DNA of 64,000 bases from Corynebacterium lizhenjunii (GCF_011038655.2 NZ_CP064954.1:1054001-1118000); one strand, 5' to 3'. Shown: positions 53,916-63,573, numbered from the stretch's first letter. Notes: a model not told the origin generated them from the letters alone. Numbers and translations are program-made.

Positions 53916-55229
53916 TCAGTCCTGTGCTATGGATTTCCGGAGCTCTTCGATGGCATTCGCCATGGAAATCGTGTGAGAAAGTGGGACCGCGCCGAATGCT
54001 CCTTGCAGGTATTGCTTCTCCAAATTGTGGTTTGGACGGGTGGGGAACTCGTCGAGTGCGATCAGTTGAGACTCCGAATCTGTCTTTTCGACGACCCACA
54101 ATTCACTACGCTCCATTGGTTCCTCCGGATGCCGGCCCAACAACGTCGAATCATGCGTGCTAAACAACAACTGCGCACCGAGAGAATTCAGCTCAGTATC
54201 AGCAAATAAGCCGATAATTTCACGGACTAAAAAAGGGTGCAGGGAACTATCAAGCTCATCGACGGAAAGAATTCCGCCAATGGCAATGGCGTACAACGCC
54301 GGTGTGGCCAGGTCGATCCAGGCACGCGTGCCCTCTGACTCTTCCGACTCAGGCAGCTCGAAACTACCGTCGCGGGCTGAATGGTGAAATATGAAGTACT
54401 TGAAGAGCTCCTCAACATCAGCGGGATCGATGCGTTCCACCAACGGCATCTGGTCAGGTTCCGCACCAAAGTCCACCACAAACTTCGCTACGGAATCCGG
54501 CGCCTGCTCGTGAATACTAAGTCGTTGCACTCCCACATCAGCTGCACGAATCGTCTGGCTTAGCGTCTTTAGCAATGATGGAAGTTTTTGCGAAAGCTCA
54601 ATGGTCCACCGGTGCCTATCGGCCCGATCTGTGTCGCTGTTCTCAATAAGCGGAAGAACCTTTGCCCACCATTCCGTCGCACCCGATAGTCGACCCCTAT
54701 CTTTGATGGTTGTCCACGCGCTGAGAACTAGGGCAGTGGGGCGCATAAAGGCGCGAATATTCTCTTTCGACGCACTTGGAATCTTCATGTTCTGGCCAAA
54801 CTCTACGTTACTTCCGTGCCTGCGGAAAGCCTTTGACCAGCGAGAGCTGACCAGGGCATCAAGTTCCTCTCGGAGAATGCCTGTGGCGTCTAATTCCAAG
54901 AACCACAGATAGCGAATGTCATCCTGGACAAACTCAACGCGAAATGAAGCCGGTTCTCCCATGCGCTGCTTGTGTGGATCATAGAGCGCCTTGAGAGCCG
55001 CAGGATTGCTTAATGAATGCTCGACAGCATGCTTCAGAAGGTGCAGCGGCTTCAAAGCGTTGGACTTGCCTGCGGCGTTGGGGCCCAGCAGCGCAGCGCG
55101 ACGTAAAGTCTGAGATTGCCACGACTCACCCTTACTAGGACGAAGCGTCTTGAACTCACGCCTTTGCATGTCCAGGACGAATTCATCTCCAAAAGAGCGG
55201 TAGTTCTCCACCGTAAGCGAAAGCAACAT
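53916..55229 (-). CDS. RloA/AbiLi-like AAA family ATPase
   Basis: A 437-residue ABC/SMC-like ATPase of the defence OLD-like group: SLTVENYRSFGDEF at the N-terminus, Walker A GPNAAGKSNALK, signature-like region, Walker B ALYAIAIGGILSVDELDSSL and a D-loop/H-motif QLLFSTHDSTLLGRH. It lacks its own TOPRIM domain; RloB supplies it. Expected to sense phage components and release or activate RloB. ATG 55229 has TAGGAT 6 nt upstream (leaderless), and a perfect 25-bp palindrome lies 26 bp upstream of the start codon. Confidence 0.88.
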   Translation of the reverse strand: MLLSLTVENYRSFGDEFVLDMQRREFKTLRPSKGESWQSQTLRRAALLGPNAAGKSNALKPLHLLKHAVEHSLSNPAALKALYDPHKQRMGEPASFRVEFVQDDIRYLWFLELDATGILREELDALVSSRWSKAFRRHGSNVEFGQNMKIPSASKENIRAFMRPTALVLSAWTTIKDRGRLSGATEWWAKVLPLIENSDTDRADRHRWTIELSQKLPSLLKTLSQTIRAADVGVQRLSIHEQAPDSVAKFVVDFGAEPDQMPLVERIDPADVEELFKYFIFHHSARDGSFELPESEESEGTRAWIDLATPALYAIAIGGILSVDELDSSLHPFLVREIIGLFADTELNSLGAQLLFSTHDSTLLGRHPEEPMERSELWVVEKTDSESQLIALDEFPTRPNHNLEKQYLQGAFGAVPLSHTISMANAIEELRKSIAQD

Positions 55230-55255
55230 AGGCCAATCCTAAACGTTTACCACTC

Positions 55256-55280
55256 AATTCTGCACATCTTGTGCAGAATT
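55256..55280. promoter_or_regulatory. perfect 11-3-11 palindrome upstream of the AbiL-like operon
   Basis: AATTCTGCACA-TCT-TGTGCAGAATT has no mismatch. It lies just upstream of the -10 box of the AAA/RloB operon and lacks a T-tract, so it fits an operator better than a terminator. The binding protein is unknown. Confidence 0.7.
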
Positions 55281-55455
55281 ACCCCCGAGAGCTTCAAGCT
55301 GGGGTGTCGAATGCCCGCAGATGTGGAGTAATGCGCGTTCCGCAGGCCATGGGGACCCAAGCCAAGACTGTCGCGCAGGATCCCCAGGGAATCTGGGCGG
55401 CTAAGGCTTTGATAGACGTCGTTACCTAAAGCGACTGTCCGAGGTCCTAGACGCC

Positions 55456-57501
55456 CTACTCCACGCCGTTCTCCAGCCCATCCACAATCGCCACGGTCTC
55501 CATCGCCACGCGCACGACCTTGCCCACCAGGTCCACGATGTAGCGCGGGTTGCCCACCTCATCGGCCCAGTCGTTCGGGTCGTTGACAATCCCGGAGGCC
55601 TTATCGGTCTTGACCTGGTAGCGGTCAATCAGCCACGCCACCGCAGAGCGCGCACCCAGCATGTACCGGTCTGCTTCCTCCGGAATATCACTGATGGTCA
55701 CCCGCTTGTTGTACTTCAACGTAGTCACATCATTGACAGACTTGCCGGTCTCAGAGTCTTTCTTCTTCGCCCAGGCCATCTTGGTCACGCGCCAGGTCTC
55801 CCGGTCGTTCTCATCACCGCGCACATCCAGCGTCAACGGCCACGGCTGGGCATCCTCGTAGCTCACGTGCAGGGCCATGAGCTTGGCACCAGCAGCCGCG
55901 AACTTCTCGAACTCCTCACGCGTAGCCGGGGTCTCAATGTGCGGCAGCATCTTCTTCAAATCCGCGGCATACGCCTCCCGATAAGCCGGGTCATGCAGCT
56001 TGCCGTAGACGAAATGAAAGATATCATCGCCAGTAATATCGACGCCGAGCGCTTCCCTGTACAGCGCCTTAATCTCGTCGGTGATGTTGTCCACACGCAC
56101 GTAGCCGTCCACCACCTCACCAATCTCACCATAGGCACTGGCCTCACCTGCACCCAGCTTGCCGATGCCCTGCCCAAACAACGCACCATCATCCCCACCC
56201 TCGGCAGGTTCCCAGGTAAACCGCGGAAAGAACTGGGCAGTGTAGGTGAAGAAGGACAAGTCCGGCATGAGGTTCGTTGCCAAAACCGAGAAGTTAACGC
56301 CTTCGCGCGGTGCCATCACTTCAAACCCGATGTTGGTGTGCTGCGGGGTCGGGAACATCGACGGCAATTTATAAGTCATGTCGTTCAATGGTGCATCGAA
56401 ATACACGAATGAACCAGTAAATGGCCGATAGAGAGACCGGTATACCCGGTCCGGGTCTACCACGATGGTGGTGTTCTTAGCGGAGAGGTTCTTCAGCGTT
56501 CGGTTCCACGAGATTTTGGTGGTGTCTGCGAACTCAGGATGCTGCAGCAAGAACTGAGTAACGTCAGCCTCTGTGGGTTTGACGATCTCTAGGTTCTGCA
56601 ACCAGGCCTGCAATCCCTCGGTGGCTTTCGAGTAAGTATCGGTGAGAGCGCTCATGTGGTTGAGGAGCTTGTCGGTGGTCTGAGCGTAGGCCCACGCATC
56701 GCGTGCCGTAGACAAACCGCGAGAGAACGTGGTGAAGAATGTGGTGGAGTTGCCCTTCTTCTCCCCGATGACGGGCCAGGTGGCGAAGTCGGCAGTGCGT
56801 TGGTTCAGCCAATCGCCCTGTTCGTTGGGGGTGATGGTCTGCCACTCGATAGCGGATGGTGTGCTGGTCGCGGCGAAGTTGAGCTTGTCTTGCCTGGTGG
56901 CGTAGTCCGGCAACCCGTAATAGTGAATGTTAAAGCCAGTCTTTGCGGGGTCTTTAACTCCTAGGAAGATACTCACACCCACGCGGATGTCGAAGACGTT
57001 GCCACCTTCCTTCTTCGCCTGCTCACCGGCCATGCGGGAATTACCTCTTAGGTTCAGCACGTAGACATCGGTGAAGTCCTCTGCCATGGACAGCCGAATA
57101 CCGTCACCTGTGTTGCCGTCAAGCCACCCATTGTTGGACACGAAGGCGACGATGCCTTGGTCCTGAATTCGGTCGGTGGCCCAACGGAAGGCCCGCAGAT
57201 AAGAATCGTAGAGGGAGTTCTTGTTCGTCGCGGTGGACTTCGCCGCATACGTTTGTGCAATCCGCCCATCCAGGGTGGGGTACTTCATGTTCGCATTGAG
57301 ATCATTGGCGCTGGACTGGCCCGCGGAATAGGGTGGGTTGCCGATAATGACGTTAATCGGGGTAGCCTTCTGCCGCTCGATGCGTTCATTATTGTTCTTA
57401 AACACTGTCAGATCCAGGATGTCACCGTCTTCATGGATCTGGAACGTGTCTGCTAGAGCTATGCCGCTAAACGGAACATACGCTGGCTGTTCTGCAGTTC
57501 C
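55456..57501 (-). CDS. Type ISP restriction-modification enzyme, C-terminal part (out of frame)
   Basis: The methyltransferase/specificity half of the ISP enzyme, in the -1 frame relative to the upstream half. The open frame extends from the poly-C tract through FSGIALADTFQIHEDGD, MTase motif IV NPPYSAGQ and the target-recognition region to the stop at 55456. Taken alone it would start at GTG 57405 (649 residues), lacking motif I, and could not be active. With one extra C it is the direct continuation of the nuclease-helicase half. See the poly-C entry. Confidence 0.88.
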   Translation of the reverse strand, partial: GTAEQPAYVPFSGIALADTFQIHEDGDILDLTVFKNNNERIERQKATPINVIIGNPPYSAGQSSANDLNANMKYPTLDGRIAQTYAAKSTATNKNSLYDSYLRAFRWATDRIQDQGIVAFVSNNGWLDGNTGDGIRLSMAEDFTDVYVLNLRGNSRMAGEQAKKEGGNVFDIRVGVSIFLGVKDPAKTGFNIHYYGLPDYATRQDKLNFAATSTPSAIEWQTITPNEQGDWLNQRTADFATWPVIGEKKGNSTTFFTTFSRGLSTARDAWAYAQTTDKLLNHMSALTDTYSKATEGLQAWLQNLEIVKPTEADVTQFLLQHPEFADTTKISWNRTLKNLSAKNTTIVVDPDRVYRSLYRPFTGSFVYFDAPLNDMTYKLPSMFPTPQHTNIGFEVMAPREGVNFSVLATNLMPDLSFFTYTAQFFPRFTWEPAEGGDDGALFGQGIGKLGAGEASAYGEIGEVVDGYVRVDNITDEIKALYREALGVDITGDDIFHFVYGKLHDPAYREAYAADLKKMLPHIETPATREEFEKFAAAGAKLMALHVSYEDAQPWPLTLDVRGDENDRETWRVTKMAWAKKKDSETGKSVNDVTTLKYNKRVTISDIPEEADRYMLGARSAVAWLIDRYQVKTDKASGIVNDPNDWADEVGNPRYIVDLVGKVVRVAMETVAIVDGLENGVE

Positions 57502-60428
57502 GGGGGGGGGCTGTCATTTTCTGCGATAAACGAGTTGAACGCAATTTCGATATTCGCGCAGGAGACATAGTAAGCCAGCAGCATGATCTCAGTAGCAAAG
57601 AGCTCGCTGGCGTACTTACGCGCCATGTCCTCTGGTTTGATTAGCCCGGATTGTAGTAGGCGCACCAAAAATGTGGAGGTCCCGGCAAAGGGGTCGAGGA
57701 TACACACACCCTCATCAGTCAGCCCCTTGCCGAAGTGCCTCACCGACAGGTCATTGGCGGCACGCAGGATAAAGTCCACGATCTCCACCGGCGTGTAGAC
57801 AATGCCGAGGGCATCGGCCTGCTTCTTAAACGCCTTTTGGAAGAACCGCTCATACAGGTCCTTAATCACCTGCTGCTTACCCGCAGCACTGGTCACTGCC
57901 TGGGCGCGTTTGCGTACCGTGGCGTAAAACGCTTCCAGCGGTTCCGTTTCGGATTCCAGGTTGGCATCAGCTAGGGCATCGGCCATGCGTTGCATCACCT
58001 GAGCCACCGGGTTGTGGGCGGCAAAGTCGTAGTCGCTAAACAAGGCGTTGAACACCGGGGCAGTAATCAAATGCTGGGAGAGCATGCTGATGGCTTCAGC
58101 CTCGGTAATGGAATCATTGAGGTTGCCGCGTAGGCCTTCCACGAAGGCCTCGAACTCGGCGCGTAATTGCGGGGAAGCGTTGTCCACCAGGGCGGTAATG
58201 CGGGTGATTTGGGCCTGGGCGATGGAGGCGACATCATCAGCCCAATCCTCCCAGTACGTACGCGTTCCGACCTTGTCCACCAGCTTGGTGTAGATGGCTT
58301 CCTGCCATTTCTCCAGGGAGAATAGGGCGATTTGTTCGGCCATCTCCTGGTCGTCAGCATTGGTATCGGCACCGGTGCGCTCTGCCTTTTCCAGGGCTTT
58401 GCGGTGGTCGGGGACATGGACTGCCTCAATAGGCAAGCTCTCCCGGTTATTGTCGTTTAACGCCAGGGCGTTAACGGTGGCGTTAAAACGGTCATCATGG
58501 GCGCGCAGTGCGTTGAGAATCTGCCAGACCACCTTAAACCGCGCATTATCCTGCAGTGCTTCTGAGGGGGAGACGTTCGGCGGCACAGCCACCGGCAGGA
58601 TGATGTAGCCGTAGTCTTTACCCTCAGACTTACGCATCACACGCCCCACAGACTGGACCACATCCACCATGGAATTACGCGGGTTGAAGAAGATTACTGC
58701 ATCCAACGCCGGCACATCCACGCCTTCGGAGAGGCAACGGGCGTTGGTGAGGATTCTGGTTTGCTCACCGGTGATGTCGGATTCGAGCCAGGAGATCTTC
58801 CCATTACGCTCCATGGCATTCATCCCGCCATCCACATGCTGACAGGACGCCTCCAAGCCAACATTGAGCAAGCTGACATCCGTCAGAGCCGCCGCCTGAC
58901 GCAGCGTGTTTTGGTACACACTAATCAGCTCAGGATAGCTAGCAGCAATCTCCTTCGAGGTCTTGATGTCCTTGGCGAACGCCACGCTACGGCGCATCGG
59001 CACCGCATCGATCTCAAAACCAGACTTCGTGCCCTGTTCTTTACCGGAACGCTTGGCCAGACCGTTCCACGCACCAATCATCGACGAGGCCAACGACAGA
59101 TTCAGGCTGTGCTCGCCCATCTCTGCCATCGCACCGGCGGTGACGTCCTCATCCACCGTCATCACCAACACCTTGTAATCAGTCAGCAGACCGGCCTCCA
59201 CGGCCTCGCCGAAGCCCAGGCGGTGAAACTCCGGGCCATAGATGGCTTCATCATCCATCGACGCAATCTCTGCCGAATGTGCCTCCGCCTTCGACTTCAC
59301 CGTCTCGTCGTACAACCGTGGCGTCGCAGTCATATACAGGCGCCGCGCCGCCCGGATGTAGTCAGCGTCGTGAATCCGCACAAAGTTGGAGGCATCCCCA
59401 CCATCTAGGGTCACACCCGTGGTGCGGTGGGCTTCATCGCAAATCACCACATCAAACTCATCCAGGCCAGCAGCCTGGGCGTCATGGACAGCAGGGAGGG
59501 ACTGGTAGGTCGAAAACACCACATGCAGACCCTTAAAGCGCTTACCACCCTGGTTCATCCGCTCGGCAATATCAGCACCCGTGGTCGACACCGGCACCTC
59601 CAAGTCATAGGAGGCAATATCCTCGGCCTTCTTGCCCACCTTGGTATCCGAACACACTGCATAGGCACGAAGGTCCACCTGGGCCTGGGCAGTCCACTCC
59701 TTCAACGTCTGCGACAGCAGTGCAATGGAGGGCACCAGGAACAGTACGCGGGCGCGCCCGCCTTGGGTTTGGGCGAGTTTTTCTGCCAGGCGCAGGGCGG
59801 TAAAAGTCTTGCCCGTACCGCAGGCCATCACCAGCTTGCCGCGACCATGAGCCTCAAAACCTTTCATCGCGGCATCAATCGCGGCCTGCTGATGCGGGCG
59901 AGGGCTAAATGTTTCCCGCTTCGATAGATTGATCTGGATCTCGGAGCCCGGAAAAGCCACATCCCAGTCAATTGGGGACTCTGCAATCGAGGCCAAGCCA
60001 ATACGGTTGGTCGGGATAATCTGATCGGCCAGCGCGGCCTCAGCGTTCGCCGACCAGCGATCCGTTGTGGAGATCACCAGGCGGTGGGCAAAGTGTTGCG
60101 TTCCTTCTTCGGTATCGAAGGAGTGGCCGGAGGCTTCGAAGAAGGAATCCAGGTGGGACTTCTGGATAGAGGTGGTCGGTTGGTAGAACTTGCACTGAAT
60201 CGCCGTCCAGGACTGGTCCTCAGCCCGGCGGGCTACCAGGTCAATGCCGGTATCCGCCCGGCCGCTGTTATACGGCCAATCCACCCACCGAAACACCTGG
60301 TCATACTCAGCAGACAAAGTAGGGTCCGTGCGGAAGTAATTGACCATCAACTTCTCAAACGCAACACCATACTTGCCCTGCGGCTGATTATCACGCAGCT
60401 GCTCAAGGACCTCAGAGAACTTAGACAT
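57459..60428 (-). CDS. Type ISP restriction-modification enzyme, nuclease-helicase half
   Basis: A 989-residue product. N-terminal Mrr-like nuclease with Glu25, Asp63 (DTGIDLVARR) and QCK at 78-80; SF2 helicase motifs CGTGKTFTALRL (I), DEAHRTTG (II), TATPRLY (III) and QSVGRVMRKSEG (VI); a helical coupler; then MTase motif I LDPFAGTSTFLVRLLQ near 920. Translation runs out of frame at the poly-C tract and ends 17 codons later. Such enzymes methylate one strand and cut by helicase-driven collision. ATG 60428 (MSKFSEVLEQL) is the family-like start. In this state the product has no complete methyltransferase. Confidence 0.92.
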   Translation of the reverse strand: MSKFSEVLEQLRDNQPQGKYGVAFEKLMVNYFRTDPTLSAEYDQVFRWVDWPYNSGRADTGIDLVARRAEDQSWTAIQCKFYQPTTSIQKSHLDSFFEASGHSFDTEEGTQHFAHRLVISTTDRWSANAEAALADQIIPTNRIGLASIAESPIDWDVAFPGSEIQINLSKRETFSPRPHQQAAIDAAMKGFEAHGRGKLVMACGTGKTFTALRLAEKLAQTQGGRARVLFLVPSIALLSQTLKEWTAQAQVDLRAYAVCSDTKVGKKAEDIASYDLEVPVSTTGADIAERMNQGGKRFKGLHVVFSTYQSLPAVHDAQAAGLDEFDVVICDEAHRTTGVTLDGGDASNFVRIHDADYIRAARRLYMTATPRLYDETVKSKAEAHSAEIASMDDEAIYGPEFHRLGFGEAVEAGLLTDYKVLVMTVDEDVTAGAMAEMGEHSLNLSLASSMIGAWNGLAKRSGKEQGTKSGFEIDAVPMRRSVAFAKDIKTSKEIAASYPELISVYQNTLRQAAALTDVSLLNVGLEASCQHVDGGMNAMERNGKISWLESDITGEQTRILTNARCLSEGVDVPALDAVIFFNPRNSMVDVVQSVGRVMRKSEGKDYGYIILPVAVPPNVSPSEALQDNARFKVVWQILNALRAHDDRFNATVNALALNDNNRESLPIEAVHVPDHRKALEKAERTGADTNADDQEMAEQIALFSLEKWQEAIYTKLVDKVGTRTYWEDWADDVASIAQAQITRITALVDNASPQLRAEFEAFVEGLRGNLNDSITEAEAISMLSQHLITAPVFNALFSDYDFAAHNPVAQVMQRMADALADANLESETEPLEAFYATVRKRAQAVTSAAGKQQVIKDLYERFFQKAFKKQADALGIVYTPVEIVDFILRAANDLSVRHFGKGLTDEGVCILDPFAGTSTFLVRLLQSGLIKPEDMARKYASELFATEIMLLAYYVSCANIEIAFNSFIAENDSPPPELQNSQRMFRLAA
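57502..57510 (-). repeat. poly-C(9) slippage tract inside the Type ISP gene
   Basis: Nine consecutive G on the + strand are nine C on the coding strand. With nine, the frame ends at TAG 57459. With ten (or seven), the frame joins 60428 to 55456 as one 1658-codon gene reading through FSGIALADTFQ. With eight, a different stop follows. Homopolymers of this length are rare in GC-rich coding DNA and are classic phase-variation sites. A sequencing error of one base would look the same. Confidence 0.85.
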
Positions 60429-60495
60429 GCCCCATATTCTGCCAGCCCTAAGACTAGGCCAGGTCACATGGGGCACGCGCGCGCCACCGCGGGTC

Positions 60496-62442
60496 TTAGT
60501 CCGCCAGCATGTAGCGCTGATTGCGAGAACGTGGGAAGGGATCTTCCATCTTGATCACATCGCCTTTGATCAACGCGGAAAGAATTGGCGTGAGTTGTCC
60601 GAAGGAGAGCGAAGAGGCTTGGAGAAGCTCACTCTTAGACAGTGGCTTACCGGCATTGCGCAAAGTCTCAATGATAATTCGGCGTTTATCTTCCGTGGAG
60701 ATGTATGCGGACCGTTTGCGGGTCCGTCGCGGCTGCGAACTGTTTGTACTTACTGGGCTGGCGGAATGTGCAGGGTTGGGGGTAGCAGCAGCGCCAGGCG
60801 TATTTCCCAGGCTCGCCATGCGAGTTGGGCTAGCGGAACTGGTTGTAGGTTGAGTGCTCGTCGCGGACTTGAATTCCGGCCGGGGAGCAGTAGCAAAGCC
60901 AGTACGCCGGGAACGCTGCAGTGGCTCTCCCGCTATCGGTCGGGTCTGCTGCGGGGTGGGGGAGGGGGAATCGGCAGACGCAAGACGGTACGCCGTGGCA
61001 CGGCCGGCGCCTACCACTTCTGCCAAGCCTGCAGAGACCAGATCCTGCAACTCCGTGCGAGCCTGAGCGGAATCGATAGAGACCTGCTCGCGGAACTGAC
61101 GGTTAGTGAGCTCGCCTTCCTCACGCATGGTCAACAAAGCCTGCTGTTGGGTAGCCGACAGCGACTTGGCACCCGGAAGGGTGGCCAGCCATCTTAGCTG
61201 CTCAGAAGTGAACTCAGAAGCGGAGGTTAGTGCTACCTGGAAACTCACCACGCCATCCGTAAACTCCGGGGGAGTAGAGTACACGCCCTGGAATGCCTGG
61301 CGCGTGGACGGAACACCGGAGGCAGGGTTGTCCACCACGAGCTTGCCGTCTTCCGTAGCCACGGCCATACACATGCTGTAGAGAATCGGATTGCGTGGAC
61401 GCGAACCTACCTTACCCAGCGCACTGGTGCTAAGACCCCACAGGCCACCCGGATTGGTGATGAGTAGCTGCTCCGGCAGCTTAAGCACCTCAGTGAGCCG
61501 GCCCACGCTGGCGGCAGACAAATCGCGGTGAATAAGGGCATTAGTCAACACTTCGCGCACAGCTGAAGGCGGCAGCTCCGGGAAGTCCTTGTTATCGCCA
61601 TAGCGCAACGTGATCGTTGACGCTACATGTTGGTTAATCCACTTCATGCCCTGGTCCAGCAAGTCCGGGAGGGGACCGGACAGGCGCCGAGCATCGGTGG
61701 CACGAAGCTGCGACGAACCCTTCACAGGGGCCTTTGCTGCCACACTGAGCCCCAAATGTGGCAGGAACTGCTGGGGGTGCTTACCCAGCGCGTAGAGAGC
61801 GGCGACTGTGGGATGGCCCTCTTCATCCGCAAGGACATTGGTACGCAGCAGCTGCTCTTCCTTGCTAGCTTTGCGCAAACGGATGGAAGAGGCAATTTGT
61901 CGGTTGAGATAGCGCTCAAGCAGTTCTTCATCCAAGTCTTTATCCACCTGTGCGGCGAGGACTGGCGCGCGGTCCGCACTGATGGTGGCGGCACTATCCT
62001 TCAAAAAGTGTTCTTCTTCGAAGCTCAGCCGGAAATTACCGGCTGCACTGCGGATAAATGCCGGGCCTTGGGCCCCGATGCGGAAAGGTTTGGATTCTTT
62101 ACTTTGCGGGGGAATGGTGCACGCGACCACAGCCTTATCTTCCACGATAACTGTGGTGACTTCCCCTAACTGCGGTGCTGGAACGATGGTGCTGCGCACC
62201 GCTGTGGCTAGCGCCGCAGGCACCTCCTCCGGGTAGCTCACGCCAGTGACGGTGTAGGTGTCGCTATCCTGTGTAATACCAAGTAGGAGGGTGCCGCCTT
62301 CAGGCATGTTGGCGAAGGCCGCCACCGTTTCCTCGATCCCCTCTGGCAGGCCATTGCGTACCGGAAACGCCGCCACCGTGTGTTCCGCCTGCGGGTTCTG
62401 CCGCAGTAATTCAATCAATTGCACAACGCGTGTTTGTCTCAT
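60496..62442 (-). CDS. AlbA_2/schlafen-type ATP-dependent putative transcriptional regulator
   Basis: A 648-residue protein with an N-terminal AlbA_2 divergent AAA_4-like domain (ANMPEGGTLLLGI about residue 45, then FRIGAQGPAFIRSAAGNFR), a GHKL-like region with LPPSAVREVLTNALIHRDLS and ITNPGGLWG near 285-330 (as in RecG-like helicase-related proteins), a winged-helix, a disordered Ser/Pro/Thr stretch (about 505-590) and a C-terminal winged-helix ending RNQRYMLAD. ATG 62442 has TATAAT 8 nt upstream, a perfect -10 box (leaderless). It sits directly upstream of the ISP gene on the same strand and may regulate it or act in defence. Confidence 0.78.
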   Translation of the reverse strand: MRQTRVVQLIELLRQNPQAEHTVAAFPVRNGLPEGIEETVAAFANMPEGGTLLLGITQDSDTYTVTGVSYPEEVPAALATAVRSTIVPAPQLGEVTTVIVEDKAVVACTIPPQSKESKPFRIGAQGPAFIRSAAGNFRLSFEEEHFLKDSAATISADRAPVLAAQVDKDLDEELLERYLNRQIASSIRLRKASKEEQLLRTNVLADEEGHPTVAALYALGKHPQQFLPHLGLSVAAKAPVKGSSQLRATDARRLSGPLPDLLDQGMKWINQHVASTITLRYGDNKDFPELPPSAVREVLTNALIHRDLSAASVGRLTEVLKLPEQLLITNPGGLWGLSTSALGKVGSRPRNPILYSMCMAVATEDGKLVVDNPASGVPSTRQAFQGVYSTPPEFTDGVVSFQVALTSASEFTSEQLRWLATLPGAKSLSATQQQALLTMREEGELTNRQFREQVSIDSAQARTELQDLVSAGLAEVVGAGRATAYRLASADSPSPTPQQTRPIAGEPLQRSRRTGFATAPRPEFKSATSTQPTTSSASPTRMASLGNTPGAAATPNPAHSASPVSTNSSQPRRTRKRSAYISTEDKRRIIIETLRNAGKPLSKSELLQASSLSFGQLTPILSALIKGDVIKMEDPFPRSRNQRYMLAD

Positions 62443-62476
62443 GAATACATATTATACGTTCATTTTGGGAGATATA

Positions 62477-63117
62477 GTGTCGAACCCAGTGGAGAGTGTG
62501 CCGCGGAAGGTGGTGACGGTGCGCCCAACGGGGGCATCGGCAAGAAAATTTGGCCAGCACCTGCGGCAGATGCACAACGCCGGGGCGCCAGCCTTCGGGG
62601 CGCCGCCGGCAGGGTGGGAGGGCAGGAATTACATCGGAAGGATTGAACAGGACTGTGTGCCCACGGACTCATGGGGCGAGTTTTATGCCACGCAACGCGT
62701 GTTGCCCTTCGTGCGAGCAGCCGGGGTATCCGCGCGGTGTCTAGACACAGTGGAACGGGCCTGTGAGTTAATCGCGGGCCGTGACTGGGACGTGGAGAAC
62801 CGGCGCGCATCCATGGTGTGACCTGTGGGCGGGCAATGTTCTCTTCGGCGCTGGCGGGGCAGTCATGATTGACCCGGCGGCCCACGGCGGGCACCCGCAC
62901 ACCGACTGGGGGATGCTGGCCCTGTTTGGGGTGCCGTATTTAGCAGAATTCCTGGATGGTTACGGTGCCCCGGCAGACATTGAGCAGGCTGCCCATGCAC
63001 CAATTACACCCGCTGGCCGTCCATGCTTTAACGCACGGACCAGCGTATTACCGCGATCTGGAGCGGGCCGCGGCAGCGACGATTGAAAAGATTTCCCCAA
63101 AACGCCTGCGCGACTGA
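62477..63117 (+). pseudogene. fructosamine-kinase family pseudogene
   Basis: Reading across frames gives the family landmarks in order: GQHLRQMHNAGAPAFG with PPAGWEG, PTDSWGEFYATQRVLPF, then after a frame change PARIHG, after another DLWAGNVLFGAGGAVMIDPA and AHGGHPHTDWGMLALFG, and after a third frame change LHPLAVHALTHGPAYYRDL and a stop at 63115-63117. The N-terminal 60 or so residues of normal members are also absent. At least three single-base indels are needed, so it is not expressed as one protein. The dispersed motif at 62530-62546 lies in it (TGASAR). Confidence 0.85.
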
Positions 63118-63141
63118 GATTAGTGTGACACAATCAACCGC

Positions 63142-63573
63142 ATGGCAAAATTTCGTAGCATTCAAGTAGTAATCGCGGCGGCTGCCGCACTAGTAGTTGG
63201 CGGCCTGGCCCCCTCCGCGGCGCAAGCAGTTGAGCTGACCCCGAATTTCTCCTCGCAGGCCTATGACGACGCTTGCGCCCCGGACCCGCTAGGCCAAATT
63301 CTGTGCCGCACCCTCAACAGCTCCGTGGCCACTTTGCAGCAGGACCAAGGTGCATTCATGGCTGCTTCCATTTACTCCATGGACACTGGACACAACTATC
63401 CAGGCGCCTTCGGGGAGATGGACCAGTGCGCGCGTACCGCCACGTCCTCGCTTCCCATGGGCGGTGCCCGCTTCCTCGGGGCCGCCGCCTGTCTGTTGGT
63501 CAACCCCGACCTGCGCGCTCGCGTGAGCCACGACATGACCCACCCGCAGATCGGTCCCTACGGGTACTGGTAA
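63142..63573 (+). CDS. secreted hypothetical protein
   Basis: A 143-residue exported protein with signal peptide (VVIAAAAALVVGGLAPSAA, cleavage near AQA-VE). The mature 110 residues have four cysteines (DDACAPD, GQILCRTL, DQCARTA, AACLLV), plausibly two disulfides, and end in YGYW. No family was recognised. ATG 63142 fits the signal peptide; no strong SD was seen. Confidence 0.75.
   Translation: MAKFRSIQVVIAAAAALVVGGLAPSAAQAVELTPNFSSQAYDDACAPDPLGQILCRTLNSSVATLQQDQGAFMAASIYSMDTGHNYPGAFGEMDQCARTATSSLPMGGARFLGAAACLLVNPDLRARVSHDMTHPQIGPYGYW

Noticed and set aside
55456..60428. Ordinary frameshift pseudogene
   Set aside because: The only defect is at a nine-base homopolymer and all motifs are intact on both sides, so a reversible switch (or a sequencing error) is more likely than decay.
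47743..63117. Prophage or integrative conjugative element
   Set aside because: No integrase, portal, capsid, relaxase or replication gene is present; only defence genes, one IS fragment and tRNA repeats.
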